From the NCBI RefSeq assembly GCF_001297775.1, contig NZ_LIFX01000007.1, forward strand, positions 85,558-149,557: 64,000 nt of DNA. The letters run 5' to 3'. The notes beneath the pieces are model-generated. The model worked only from the letters and a program-made list of their open reading frames with translations, did no database searches and was not told the origin of the DNA. Of the stretch, positions 10,901-18,629 are shown one piece after another (positions within the stretch are counted from its first letter, which is position 1; every line of letters begins with the position of its first letter). A program made the position numbers and the translations under genes. The DNA is from Trabulsiella odontotermitis (GTDB taxonomy: Bacteria > Pseudomonadota > Gammaproteobacteria > Enterobacterales > Enterobacteriaceae).

Positions 10901-11274
10901 CCGATTCGGTGACGCGTGTGGTGCTGACGGTCCCTGCGCCGTCGGATGCCAACAGCGAAGAAGTCACGCAGATCCTCTATACCGCCGCTGAACGCTGCTC
11001 GCTGGTGATCGACAACCCGGCGCCAGAAGTGTTCCTGGTGGATTTACAGCAAGGCATCCAGATTTTCGAGCTACGTATTTACGCCGCCGAAATGGGTCAC
11101 CGTATGCCGCTGCGCCATGAGATCCACCAGTTGATTCTGGCTGGCTTCCGCGAACACGGCATCGAAATGCCATTCCCGCCATTCCAGATGCGGGTCGAAA
11201 CACTGGGCGGTAACACGCCCGGGAAAACCATTGCGTCCGCAGGAAGACGTTCGAGAACGCCGGGGAGTTTGTAA
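7951..11274 (+). CDS. mscM: miniconductance mechanosensitive channel MscM (YjeP)
   Basis: Large MscS-family channel that opens under membrane tension in hypo-osmotic shock. 1107 residues, the same length as E. coli MscM. Layout: signal peptide (about 1-20), a long glutamine-rich periplasmic coiled-coil region (about 20-460), a run of transmembrane helices (about 465-900), and the MscS pore helix and beta domain (GLGFGLQEIFANFISGL, then RIGDTVTI). The C-terminal about 25 residues diverge from E. coli. The start is GTG at 7951. It is downstream of psd in one operon. Confidence 0.95.
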   Translation: MRLIITFLMAWSLSLGAYAATAPDARQIAQELEQAKTAKPAQPETVEALQAALNALEERKGSLERAKQYQQVIDNFPKLSQTLRTQLNNLSPEPREVPVGLTSDALNQEILQVSSQLLEKSRLAQQEQDRAREIADSLSQLPQQQTDARRQLNDVERRVNAPAGNTSLAQAQNFNQQAESARLKALVDELELAQLSANNRQELSRMRSELAQKQSEQLDAYLQALRNQLNSQRQREAERALESSELLAENSANLPAGIVNQFKTNRELSQALNQQAQRMDLVASQQRQATNQTLQVRQALNTLREQAQWLGSSNLLGEALRAQVARLPEMPKPQQLDTEMAQLRVQRLRYEEQLNKQPQLQQIRQADGQELTREQSRILDAQLRTQRELLNSLLQGGDTLILELTKLKVSNGQLEDALKEVNEATHRYLFWTSDVSPITFSWPIEIVQDLRRLISLNTFSQLGKATVMMLTSKTTLFPLFGALLLVGFSISSRKHFTRFLERSSARVGKVTQDHFWLTLRTVFWSILVASPLPVLWMTLGYGLQEAWPYPLAVAIGDGVTATVPLLWVVMICATFARPNGLFITHFSWPRERVARAMRYYLMSIGLIVPLIMALIMFDNLNDREFSASLGRLCFILICGAMAMVTLSLKRAGIPLYLDKEGEGDNMVNRLLWNLLMGAPLAAILAAGVGYLVTSQALLARLETSVAIWFLLLVIYHVIRRWMLIQRRRLAFDRAKHRRAEMLAQRARGEDDHHASSLEGSAEVEVSEVDLDAISVQSLRLVRSILMLIALVSVIVLWSEIHSAFGFLENISLWDVTSTVQGVESLEPITLGAVLIAILVLIITTQLVRNLPALLELAILQHLDLTPGTGYAITTITKYLLLLVGGLVGFSMIGIEWSKLQWLVAALGVGLGFGLQEIFANFISGLIILFEKPIRIGDTVTIRDLTGSITKINTRATTISDWDRKEIIVPNKAFITEQFINWSLSDSVTRVVLTVPAPSDANSEEVTQILYTAAERCSLVIDNPAPEVFLVDLQQGIQIFELRIYAAEMGHRMPLRHEIHQLILAGFREHGIEMPFPPFQMRVETLGGNTPGKTIASAGRRSRTPGSL

Positions 11275-11281
11275 GCGAAAA

Positions 11282-11303
11282 CCCTCTCCTGCCAGGGAGA
11301 GGG
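11282..11303 (+). terminator. stem-loop after mscM
   Basis: Eight-base-pair stem CCCTCTCC/GGAGAGGG with a six-base loop, between the convergent mscM and epmA genes. No U-run follows on either strand, so termination efficiency is uncertain. Confidence 0.4.
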
Positions 11304-11317
11304 CAATACTACTGCTA

Positions 11318-12295
11318 TTACGCGCGATCCACCGTAAAAGCGATCACATCGCCGATGGTATCCGCGCCCAGCGCCAGCATGACCAGACGATCCACACCTA
11401 ACGCCACGCCGGAGCTGTCCGGCATACCGGCGCTCAGCGCGTCCAGCAGGTTCTGGTCGATCGGCTGCTGCGGCAAACCGCGCGCGGCACGCTTGCGGTT
11501 ATCCTGCTCAAAACGCTGGCGCTGTTCGCGCGCATCAGTCAGCTCGTGGAAACCGTTCGCCAGTTCCAGTCCTTTGTAGTAAACCTCGAAACGCTCGGCC
11601 ACGCGGTGGTCTTCGGTGCTGATCTGCGCCAGAGACGCCTGACTTGCCGGGAAGTGGTAGATCACCGTCGGGCGATCCTGGCCGATGTGCGGTTCAACGC
11701 CAGTGACAAAGAGCAGTTGCAGTAATGTATCCCTGTCTTCTTCGGTGTCAGCAATATTGCTCAGATCGAGTTTCGCCGCCGCTTCGCGTAGCTGCGTTTT
11801 ATCCGCCGAGAGAGGGTCGATCTCCAGATGACGCTGGAACACCTGCTGATAAGAAAGACTTTCCGCCGGGGAACATTCGAGCACCTGCTGCAGCAGATCG
11901 TCGATTTCATTGATCAGGCGATACATGTCGAAGTGCGGTCGATACCACTCCAGCATGGTGAATTCCGGATTGTGATGACGCCCCATCTCTTCATTACGGA
12001 AACTCCGGCAGAGCTGGAATATCGGGCCGCAGCCTGCGGCCAGCAGACGCTTCATGTGATATTCCGGGCTGGTCATCAGATACAGGCTCATCCCCTGCGA
12101 ATGCCCGGGGCCGACGAAACGGGTCTCAAACGGGAACAGGTGAATGTCTGTGACCGTCGCCTGGCTCATACAGGGCGTTTCCACCTCCAGCACGCCGCGA
12201 TCAGCAAAGAAGCGGCGAATTTCCGCCATAATCGCTGCACGTTTTAACAGGTTAGGGATGGAGGCGCTCGGCTGCCAGGTTGCCGTTTCGCTCAT
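11318..12295 (-). CDS. epmA: EF-P beta-lysylation protein, lysyl-tRNA synthetase-like EpmA
   Basis: Paralogue of the class II lysyl-tRNA synthetase catalytic domain without the tRNA anticodon-binding domain. It attaches (R)-beta-lysine made by EpmB to Lys34 of EF-P. Class II motifs are visible: motif 2 region [19 protein letters not shown] and the C-terminal motif 3 [15 protein letters not shown]. 325 residues from the start MSETATWQP at 12295, as in E. coli; the frame is open for 36 more codons upstream without a supported start. efp and epmB lie about 6 kb away in this window. Confidence 0.96.
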   Translation of the reverse strand: MSETATWQPSASIPNLLKRAAIMAEIRRFFADRGVLEVETPCMSQATVTDIHLFPFETRFVGPGHSQGMSLYLMTSPEYHMKRLLAAGCGPIFQLCRSFRNEEMGRHHNPEFTMLEWYRPHFDMYRLINEIDDLLQQVLECSPAESLSYQQVFQRHLEIDPLSADKTQLREAAAKLDLSNIADTEEDRDTLLQLLFVTGVEPHIGQDRPTVIYHFPASQASLAQISTEDHRVAERFEVYYKGLELANGFHELTDAREQRQRFEQDNRKRAARGLPQQPIDQNLLDALSAGMPDSSGVALGVDRLVMLALGADTIGDVIAFTVDRA

Positions 12296-12456
12296 GAGTT
12301 TTTCTCCAGTTGGTATTAAGGGCACGAAGTCTACTCGCAACCGCCCGGGGAGACAAATTTTGTCCAGCAAAGGTCCGCCACCCCATAAACACGGGTGATA
12401 CACGTACGAAATTCATCAAAAGGTGTGATAAATCCCCGCACGGATCCACAAAAAAA

Positions 12457-12497
12457 TCGAACGCATCAAATTTCCCCTCCCGCCATGCGGTTATACT
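12457..12497 (+). promoter_or_regulatory. frdABCD promoter with FNR-type site
   Basis: A 14-base site TCGAACGCATCAAA at 12457-12470 aligns with the E. coli frd FNR site (TCGATCTCGTCAAA). A -10 box TATACT lies at 12492-12497. The site centre falls about 41 bases before the expected transcription start, the class II FNR activation position. This predicts anaerobic induction. The rest of the 310-base gap between epmA and frdA holds the frd leader. Confidence 0.75.
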
Positions 12498-12526
12498 GCC
12501 GTCCCATAAAGGAGTAGTGGATACGC

Positions 12527-12582
12527 TTTCGCAATGGCAGCCTGTTACCGATGAACTACCTTTGGTTAGGCGCATTGCGAAA
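12527..12582 (+). other. stem-loop in the frdA leader
   Basis: TTTCGCAATG at 12527-12536 pairs exactly with CATTGCGAAA at 12573-12582. Inner pairing (GCCT 540-543 with AGGC 568-571, ACC 547-549 with GGT 564-566) extends the hairpin. It sits in the 5' untranslated RNA, ending 9 bases before the GGAGG of frdA. Function unknown; it could affect mRNA stability or ribosome access. Confidence 0.5.
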
Positions 12583-12605
12583 AAACAATAAACTGGAGGA
12601 ATGTC

Positions 12606-14396
12606 GTGCAAACCTTTCAAGCCGATCTTGCCGTAATAGGCGCTGGCGGAGCGGGATTACGGACTGCTATTGCAGCAGCTCAGGCGAATCCTAACGCTAA
12701 AATCGCTCTGATTTCAAAAGTCTATCCCATGCGCAGCCATACGGTAGCCGCTGAAGGTGGTTCAGCCGCGGTCGCGCAGGATCACGATAGCTTTGAGTAT
12801 CATTTTCACGATACGGTTGCTGGTGGCGACTGGCTTTGTGAACAGGATGTCGTAGATTACTTTGTCCATCATTGTCCGACCGAGATGACCCAACTTGAGC
12901 AATGGGGTTGTCCGTGGAGTCGCCGTCCTGACGGTTCCGTCAACGTGCGCCGCTTTGGTGGGATGAAAATTGAACGTACGTGGTTTGCCGCCGATAAAAC
13001 CGGCTTCCACATGCTTCATACCCTGTTCCAGACCTCACTCCAGTTCCCGCAGATCCAACGTTTCGATGAGCACTTCGTCCTCGACATCCTGGTGGATGAC
13101 GGTCAGGCCCGCGGTCTGGTCGCAATGAACATGATGGAAGGCGAACTGGTGCAGATTCGCGCTAATGCCGTGGTGCTTGCCACCGGCGGTGCGGGTCGCG
13201 TTTATCGTTTCAATACCAACGGCGGCATCGTTACCGGCGACGGCATGGGCATGGCGCTCAGCCACGGCGTTCCGCTTCGTGATATGGAATTCGTTCAGTA
13301 TCACCCGACCGGTCTGCCGGGTTCCGGGATCCTGATGACGGAAGGCTGCCGTGGTGAAGGCGGTATTCTGGTTAACAGAAACGGCTACCGTTATCTGCAG
13401 GATTACGGCATGGGCCCGGAAACCCCGCTGGGCGAGCCGAAAAACAAATACATGGAACTCGGTCCGCGCGACAAAGTGTCTCAGGCGTTCTGGCACGAGT
13501 GGCGTAAAGGCAACACCATTCCGACACCGCGCGGTGATGTTGTGCATCTCGACCTTCGCCACCTGGGTGAGAAGAAACTGCTTGAGCGTCTGCCGTTCAT
13601 TTGTGAACTGGCGAAAGCTTACGTGGGTGTGGATCCGGTTAAAGAGCCGATCCCGGTGCGTCCAACCGCGCACTACACCATGGGCGGTATCGAAACCAAC
13701 CAGAATTGCGAAAGCCGCATCAAAGGGCTGTTTGCCGTCGGTGAATGTTCGTCCGTGGGTCTGCACGGCGCCAACCGTCTGGGCTCCAACTCGCTGGCTG
13801 AGCTGGTGGTCTTTGGCCGTCTGGCCGGTGAACAGGCGATGGAGCGTGCGTCAACCGCAGGCCCGGCCAACAGCGCGGCGCTTGATGCGCAGGTCGTTGA
13901 CGTGGAAAACCGCCTGAAAGCGCTGGTCAACCAGGAAGGCAACGAGAACTGGTCGAAGATCCGCGACGAAATGGGTATGTCCATGGAAGAAGGCTGCGGT
14001 ATCTACCGTACGCCGGAACTGATGCAGAAAACCGTCGACAAGCTTGCAGAGTTGCAGGAGCGCTTCAAGCGCGTTCGTATCACCGATACTTCCAGCGTAT
14101 TCAACACTGATCTGCTGTACACCATCGAGCTGGGCCACGGCCTGAACGTTGCCGAGTGTATGGCGCACTCCGCTCTGGCGCGTAAAGAGTCGCGTGGCGC
14201 GCATCAGCGTCTCGACGAAGGCTGCACCGAGCGTGATGACGTCAACTTCCTCAAGCATACCCTCGCTTTCCGCGATGCCGACGGGACAACCCGCCTGGAT
14301 TACAGCGACGTGAAAATCACCACTCTGCCACCGGCGAAACGCGTATACGGTGCAGAAGCGGAAGAAGCCGAGAAGAAGGAGACGGCGAATGGCTGA
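12606..14396 (+). CDS. frdA: fumarate reductase flavoprotein subunit
   Basis: Catalytic subunit of the anaerobic menaquinol:fumarate oxidoreductase, on the cytoplasmic face of the inner membrane. Visible: the N-terminal dinucleotide fold GAGGAGLR, covalent-FAD His45 in [10 protein letters not shown], the active-site region [11 protein letters not shown], and [18 protein letters not shown]. 596 residues, slightly shorter at the lysine-rich C terminus than E. coli (602). GTG start at 12606 with GGAGG ahead. First gene of frdABCD; its stop overlaps the frdB start by 8 bases. Confidence 0.97.
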   Translation: MQTFQADLAVIGAGGAGLRTAIAAAQANPNAKIALISKVYPMRSHTVAAEGGSAAVAQDHDSFEYHFHDTVAGGDWLCEQDVVDYFVHHCPTEMTQLEQWGCPWSRRPDGSVNVRRFGGMKIERTWFAADKTGFHMLHTLFQTSLQFPQIQRFDEHFVLDILVDDGQARGLVAMNMMEGELVQIRANAVVLATGGAGRVYRFNTNGGIVTGDGMGMALSHGVPLRDMEFVQYHPTGLPGSGILMTEGCRGEGGILVNRNGYRYLQDYGMGPETPLGEPKNKYMELGPRDKVSQAFWHEWRKGNTIPTPRGDVVHLDLRHLGEKKLLERLPFICELAKAYVGVDPVKEPIPVRPTAHYTMGGIETNQNCESRIKGLFAVGECSSVGLHGANRLGSNSLAELVVFGRLAGEQAMERASTAGPANSAALDAQVVDVENRLKALVNQEGNENWSKIRDEMGMSMEEGCGIYRTPELMQKTVDKLAELQERFKRVRITDTSSVFNTDLLYTIELGHGLNVAECMAHSALARKESRGAHQRLDEGCTERDDVNFLKHTLAFRDADGTTRLDYSDVKITTLPPAKRVYGAEAEEAEKKETANG

Positions 14397-15123
14397 GATG
14401 AAAAACCTGAAAGTTGAGGTGGTGCGTTATAACCCGGAAGTGGACTCCGCACCGCACAGCGCTTTCTACGAAGTGCCTTACGATGAGCAGACCTCGCTGC
14501 TGGACGCGCTGGGCTACATCAAAGATAACCTGGCACCGGATCTGAGCTACCGCTGGTCCTGTCGTATGGCGATTTGTGGTTCCTGCGGCATGATGGTCAA
14601 CAAAGTGCCGAAGCTGGCCTGTAAAACCTTCCTGCGTGACTACCCGAAAGGGCTGAAGGTCGAAGCGCTGGGGAACTTCCCGATTGAACGCGATCTGGTG
14701 GTCGACATGACGCACTTTATCGAAAGTCTGGAAGCGATTAAGCCGTACATCATCGGCAACCCGCGTACGCCGGATCAAGGGCCAAACACCCAGACCCCGG
14801 CGCAGATGGCGAAGTATCACCAGTTCTCCGGCTGCATCAACTGTGGTCTGTGCTATGCCGCCTGCCCGCAGTTTGGCCTGAATCCTGAATTCATCGGCCC
14901 GGCGGCGATTACCCTGGCGCATCGTTACAACGAAGACAACCGCGACCACGGTAAGAAGGAGCGTATGGCGCAACTTAACAGCCAGAACGGCGTATGGAGC
15001 TGTACTTTCGTGGGCTTCTGCTCCGAAGTCTGTCCGAAGCACGTCGATCCGGCTGCTGCCATTCAGCAGGGTAAAGTGGAAAGCTCGAAAGACTTTCTTA
15101 TCGCCACCCTGAAACCACGCTAA
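14389..15123 (+). CDS. frdB: fumarate reductase iron-sulfur subunit
   Basis: Passes electrons from menaquinol to FrdA through 2Fe-2S, 4Fe-4S and 3Fe-4S centres. The cysteine groups are all present: [27 protein letters not shown] and [14 protein letters not shown]. 244 residues from the ATG at 14389 (MAEMKNLK), matching E. coli; the open frame upstream runs into frdA. Overlaps frdA by 8 bases. Confidence 0.97.
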   Translation: MAEMKNLKVEVVRYNPEVDSAPHSAFYEVPYDEQTSLLDALGYIKDNLAPDLSYRWSCRMAICGSCGMMVNKVPKLACKTFLRDYPKGLKVEALGNFPIERDLVVDMTHFIESLEAIKPYIIGNPRTPDQGPNTQTPAQMAKYHQFSGCINCGLCYAACPQFGLNPEFIGPAAITLAHRYNEDNRDHGKKERMAQLNSQNGVWSCTFVGFCSEVCPKHVDPAAAIQQGKVESSKDFLIATLKPR

Positions 15124-15133
15124 GGAGTGCATT

Positions 15134-15529
15134 ATGACGACTAAACGCAAAGCCTATGTACGGCCGATGCCGTCCACCTGGTGGAAAAATCTGCCGTTTT
15201 ATCGCTTCTATATGCTGCGTGAAGGAACGGCGGTACCGGCAGTCTGGTTCAGTATTGTCCTGATTTACGGTCTGTTCGCATTGAAAAACGGCCCTGAATC
15301 CTGGGCAGGTTTCGTGGGCTTTTTGCAAAACCCGGTGGTGGTGATCCTCAACCTCATCACTCTGGCAGGCGCATTGCTGCACACCAAAACCTGGTTCGAA
15401 CTGGCGCCAAAAGCGGCGAATATTATCGTAAAAGATGAAAAAATGGGGCCAGGGCCGATCATTAAAGGGCTTTGGGTGGTAACGGTGGTGGTCACCGTCG
15501 TCGTGCTGCTTGTCGCCCTGTTCTGGTAA
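15134..15529 (+). CDS. frdC: fumarate reductase membrane anchor FrdC
   Basis: 131-residue integral membrane subunit with three predicted helices. Together with FrdD it anchors FrdAB and forms the quinol sites. Begins [17 protein letters not shown] with AAGGAG upstream. Ten bases after frdB and ten before frdD. Confidence 0.96.
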   Translation: MTTKRKAYVRPMPSTWWKNLPFYRFYMLREGTAVPAVWFSIVLIYGLFALKNGPESWAGFVGFLQNPVVVILNLITLAGALLHTKTWFELAPKAANIIVKDEKMGPGPIIKGLWVVTVVVTVVVLLVALFW

Positions 15530-15539
15530 GGAGACTAAC

Positions 15540-15899
15540 GTGATCAATCCAAATCCAAAACGCTCTGACGAGCCCGTATTCTGGGGCCTGTTTGGCGCAG
15601 GCGGCATGTGGAGCGCCATTGTTGCGCCAGTAATGGTGCTGCTGGTGGGGATCCTGCTTCCGCTGGGACTCTTTCCGGGTGATGCGCTGAGCTATGAACG
15701 CGTCCTGGCGTTTGCTCAAAGCTTTATCGGCCGCGTGTTCCTGTTCGTGATGATCGTGCTGCCGCTGTGGTGCGGTTTACACCGTATCCATCACGCGATG
15801 CATGATCTGAAAATCCATGTGCCGAGCGGCAAATGGGTCTTCTACGGTCTGGCGGCTATCCTGACGGTAGTAACGCTGGTCGGCGTGATCTTCCTGTAA
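15540..15899 (+). CDS. frdD: fumarate reductase membrane anchor FrdD
   Basis: 119-residue membrane anchor with three helices and the conserved [11 protein letters not shown] segment near the quinol site. GTG start at 15540 (MINPNPKR) preceded by AAGGAG; matches E. coli length. Last gene of the operon, followed at once by a strong hairpin. Confidence 0.96.
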   Translation: MINPNPKRSDEPVFWGLFGAGGMWSAIVAPVMVLLVGILLPLGLFPGDALSYERVLAFAQSFIGRVFLFVMIVLPLWCGLHRIHHAMHDLKIHVPSGKWVFYGLAAILTVVTLVGVIFL

Positions 15900-15906
15900 T
15901 CTCCCT

Positions 15907-15940
15907 GCCCTCTTACGTCGCAGTAAGAGGGCAAATTTCT
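15907..15940 (+). terminator. frdABCD terminator
   Basis: Ten-base-pair stem GCCCTCTTAC/GTAAGAGGGC (15907-15916 and 15923-15932) followed by AAATTTCTTCT, starting 8 bases after the frdD stop. In E. coli the hairpin at this place doubles as the ampC attenuator, but no ampC follows here. Confidence 0.8.
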
Positions 15941-16007
15941 TCTGCTGCCACATCCTTTTTCCCCGCTGCGTTCTACACTTAGCTAAAAACCTCGCAAGGA
16001 AGAAATC

Positions 16008-16538
16008 ATGCGTGTGCTCCCTGCCATCATGTCCGTTGCCGTTGCGTTTTTGGTTGTTGCCTGTAGTAACCCGACACCACCGCCTGGCGTCACCGTCGTC
16101 GCCCCTTTCAACGCCCAGCGCTATCTCGGCACCTGGTATGAAATCGCCCGTCTCGATCACCGTTTCGAAAGCGGCCTGCAAAGGGTCACCGCGACTTACA
16201 GCCTGCGCGATGACGGCGGGCTGAACGTGATCAACAAGGGATATAACCCGGACCGCGGCATGTGGCAAAAGACGGATGGCGTGGCGTATTTCACCGGCTC
16301 GCCGGACAGAGCCGCGCTGAAGGTGTCATTCTTTGGGCCTTTCTATGGCGGATATAACATCATTGCGCTGGATAACACCTACCAGCATGCGCTGGTCTGT
16401 GGACCGGATCGCGACTATTTATGGATCCTCGCCCGCACGCCCACCATTTCAGCAGAAATGAAACAGCAGATGCTGGACGTCGCGACCCGGCAGGGTTTTG
16501 ATGTGAGTAAGCTTATCTGGGTAAGACAGACGCCTTAG
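16008..16538 (+). CDS. blc: outer membrane lipoprotein Blc (lipocalin)
   Basis: Bacterial lipocalin that binds fatty acids and lysophospholipids in the outer membrane. 176 residues: a signal peptide with a lipobox ending in Cys19 (FLVVAC), then the lipocalin signature [14 protein letters not shown] and the second motif region RDYLWILAR. Start ATG at 16008 with AAGGAAG upstream. Its stop codon overlaps the stop codon of gdx on the other strand. Confidence 0.95.
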   Translation: MRVLPAIMSVAVAFLVVACSNPTPPPGVTVVAPFNAQRYLGTWYEIARLDHRFESGLQRVTATYSLRDDGGLNVINKGYNPDRGMWQKTDGVAYFTGSPDRAALKVSFFGPFYGGYNIIALDNTYQHALVCGPDRDYLWILARTPTISAEMKQQMLDVATRQGFDVSKLIWVRQTP

Positions 16539-16852
16539 TGCGTGCTGAGCTTCAGCCCGATAATGCCAGCGACAATCAACACCAGGCTGGCGATACGCGC
16601 CACGCTTGCGGACTCGCCGAGCAGGATGATGCCGGTGATCGCCGCGCCGACCGCGCCAATGCCCGTCCAGACCGCATAGGCTGTGCCGACCGGCAGCGTT
16701 TTCATCGCCCAGGAGAGCAGCGCGACGCTGGCAATCATCGCCACGGCGGTGATGACACTTGGCACTAAGCGGCTAAAACCATGGGTATATTTCAGGCCGA
16801 CGGCCCAGACGACTTCAAGAAGACCTGCAACAACAAGAATTAACCAGGACAT
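16535..16852 (-). CDS. gdx: guanidinium exporter Gdx (SugE)
   Basis: Small multidrug resistance family antiporter that exports guanidinium in exchange for protons. 105 residues, four transmembrane helices, with the conserved Glu13 in [12 protein letters not shown] and the SMR motif [10 protein letters not shown]. Formerly sugE. The guanidine-II riboswitch directly upstream agrees with this function. Convergent with blc with overlapping stops. Confidence 0.95.
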   Translation of the reverse strand: MSWLILVVAGLLEVVWAVGLKYTHGFSRLVPSVITAVAMIASVALLSWAMKTLPVGTAYAVWTGIGAVGAAITGIILLGESASVARIASLVLIVAGIIGLKLSTH

Positions 16853-16860
16853 AATGGCTC

Positions 16861-16915
16861 CAGTGTGGGGCCGTCCCCGTGATGAGATACGCTTACGGGT
16901 CGTCCCGTAAGGTGG
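16861..16915 (-). ncRNA. guanidine-II riboswitch (mini-ykkC)
   Basis: On the minus strand, two hairpins with ACGR tetraloops in series: CTTACGGG-ACGA-CCCGTAAG (16911-16892, eight base pairs) and GGGG-ACGG-CCCC (16878-16867). The GGAG ribosome binding site of gdx follows about 6 bases later. Two linked hairpins with ACGR loops in front of an SMR gene define the mini-ykkC/guanidine-II class, which raises expression when guanidine binds. Confidence 0.92.
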
Positions 16916-17100
16916 TTGAACACGATCATTTTACCTCGCGACCCAGGAGATTCAAGGCATTTGACTTAAGTCACGGATTTTCAGCGTTATACCCGGAAAT
17001 GGGCCTGTTTAGCGGCTTAGATTCTGCCTTTATTCCGCATCGACTTCTTTATGATGGAAACTTCGTCAGTCAGCCTCATTCATCCCATTACGAAGCCAGA

Positions 17101-17694
17101 ATGTACAAGATTCTATTACTTGATCGATGCCACTTCAGCCGTCAGGGGCTGGAATCCTGGCTGATGCAGGTCAATGCTTTTGCGGCCCCGCTGTCCATTA
17201 CCAGCCTGAGCAGTTTGCTGCTGGCAAAAGAACATATTGAAGGCTGGCAACCCCATTTAATTATTGCCGATCTCAGCGGTTTTGCCGCCGAACGCCATCA
17301 GATCCCGCTGATCTCTTCGCTGATCCGCAGCTCCTCTCCCCGTTCGCGGCTGGTGCTGTTGCAGTACGATGATTTCACTTCGACGGATCTGCACGACGCG
17401 TCCTGGGCTATCCTCGACAAGAAAATCGCCCTGACCGACATGATGAACATCGTGGATGGCGCGTTACGCTCAAGCCCGGGGATTAACCACGCACGCACCG
17501 TTGCCCCGCTGCTGACACGGCAGGAAGAGAAAGTACTGTCGTTGTGGATGGAAGGCACGAGTCACGGCACCATCGCCCGGATGCTGAACATCAACGGGAA
17601 AACGGTTTATACCTATAAACGGAATATTCGGCTCAAACTGAAGGTCGAAAACCGGTTTTCACCGTTTCTGTCCACCGCCGAGAGAAGGGGATAA
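17101..17694 (+). CDS. ecnR: LuxR-family regulator of the EcnR type
   Basis: 197-residue DNA-binding protein. The N-terminal half resembles a degenerate response-regulator receiver: it has DRCHFSRQGLESWL and IIADLSGF but no clear phospho-acceptor set. The C-terminal LuxR helix-turn-helix is at about 130-190 (PLLTRQEEKVLSLWMEGTSH then IARMLNINGKTVYTYKRNI). The ATG at 17101 is chosen over the open frame from 16879, which would run through the riboswitch region. Location next to the entericidin gene matches EcnR of Citrobacter freundii and Salmonella; E. coli lacks it at this place. Function beyond that is inferred. Confidence 0.75.
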   Translation: MYKILLLDRCHFSRQGLESWLMQVNAFAAPLSITSLSSLLLAKEHIEGWQPHLIIADLSGFAAERHQIPLISSLIRSSSPRSRLVLLQYDDFTSTDLHDASWAILDKKIALTDMMNIVDGALRSSPGINHARTVAPLLTRQEEKVLSLWMEGTSHGTIARMLNINGKTVYTYKRNIRLKLKVENRFSPFLSTAERRG

Positions 17695-17731
17695 CGGCAC
17701 GGCAGAACCGCCGCACCGCTTGCTGCCGGTA

Positions 17732-17878
17732 CTACTGTTGCGCCTTCGTCGCCGCACCAGAGATCGCGCTCCCGCCTTCAGAAATATCCTGTCCGACGCC
17801 GCGCGTTGTGTTACATGCAGTCAAGAGTGAAGAAAGCACTAAAACAGAGAAGATTGCTGCAATTGTTTTCTTAACCAT
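17732..17878 (-). CDS. ecnB: entericidin B, toxic lipoprotein
   Basis: 48-residue lipoprotein nearly identical to E. coli Ecn[18 protein letters not shown], lipobox LTAC with Cys22, then a short glycine-rich mature part ending GAATKAQQ. In E. coli and Citrobacter EcnB is a sigma-S-induced, membrane-lytic peptide counteracted by EcnA. Here no ecnA is found upstream or downstream. ATG at 17878 with AAGGAAG six bases ahead. Confidence 0.93.
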   Translation of the reverse strand: MVKKTIAAIFSVLVLSSLLTACNTTRGVGQDISEGGSAISGAATKAQQ

Positions 17879-17911
17879 AATATCTTCCTTTTATAGCCCG
17901 TGTTATTTGTG

Positions 17912-17945
17912 CCTTATAAGCATAGACAAAATCCCGGAAAAGAAA
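17912..17945 (-). promoter_or_regulatory. sigma-S-type promoter of ecnB
   Basis: Minus strand CTATGCTTATAA (17914-17925) contains a -10 TATGCT preceded by C at -13, the pattern favoured by sigma-S. It lies about 40 bases before the ecnB start. No good -35 is seen, also typical. The stationary-phase role of entericidin fits. Confidence 0.45.
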
Positions 17946-17979
17946 GAAAAAGGCGCGGATTTTAGGAGAATGAGAGATT

Positions 17980-18004
17980 CAGGCGCAGCATGAGACTACG
18001 CCTG
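17980..18004 (-). terminator. stem-loop after efp
   Basis: Inverted repeat CAGGCG.AG/CT.CGCCTG 18 bases after the efp stop, followed on the minus strand by AATCTCTCATTCTCC. Probable efp terminator with a weak U-run. Confidence 0.5.
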
Positions 18005-18021
18005 ATAATGCGTCACATGAA

Positions 18022-18588
18022 TTACTTCACGCGGGATACGTATTCGCCAGAGCGGGTATCCACTTTGATGACTTCGCCAATCTGCACGAACAGCGGCACT
18101 TTCACCACGGCACCGGTGCTCAGGGTCGCGGGTTTACCGCCAGTCCCTGCGGTATCGCCTTTCAGGCCTGGATCGGTCTCAACGATTTCCAGCTCGACGA
18201 AGTTCGGCGGGGTCACGGAGATAGGCTGGCCGTTCCACAGGGTCACGATGCACTCAGCCTGATCCAGCAGCCATTTTGCGTTATCACCAACGGCTTTCGC
18301 GTCTGCAGCCAGCTGCTCGAAAGTCTCGTTGTTCATGAAATGATAGAATTCGCCGTCGTTGTACAGGAAGGTCAGGTTCATATCGACAACGTCTGCGCCT
18401 TCGGCAGAATCAGTAGACTTGAAGGTTTTCTCTACGCGGGTACCGGTCAGCAGGCGGCGCAGTTTAACGCGCGCAAAAGCCTGGCCTTTACCGGGTTTCA
18501 CGAATTCACTGGATTCGACCGCATAAGGTTCGCCGTCCATCATGATTTTAAGACCGGCACGAAAATCGTTGCTATAGTAAGTCGCCAT
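18022..18588 (-). CDS. efp: elongation factor P
   Basis: Relieves ribosomes stalled on polyproline stretches by binding between the P and E sites. 188 residues, three OB-like domains. The modified residue is present: Lys34 in VKPGKGQAF, which EpmA/EpmB beta-lysylate. The C-terminal signature [19 protein letters not shown] is intact. It is divergent from epmB with a 41-base shared promoter gap. Confidence 0.98.
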   Translation of the reverse strand: MATYYSNDFRAGLKIMMDGEPYAVESSEFVKPGKGQAFARVKLRRLLTGTRVEKTFKSTDSAEGADVVDMNLTFLYNDGEFYHFMNNETFEQLAADAKAVGDNAKWLLDQAECIVTLWNGQPISVTPPNFVELEIVETDPGLKGDTAGTGGKPATLSTGAVVKVPLFVQIGEVIKVDTRSGEYVSRVK

Positions 18589-18629
18589 AAGGCCCTCTGA
18601 ATTTGAAAACTTGGTAGCTTAGCCAAAAA

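Noticed and set aside
16879..17100. 74-residue N-terminal extension of the EcnR-like regulator
   Set aside because: It would overlap the guanidine-II riboswitch region and has no domain-like content; the ATG at 17101 begins the conserved fold.
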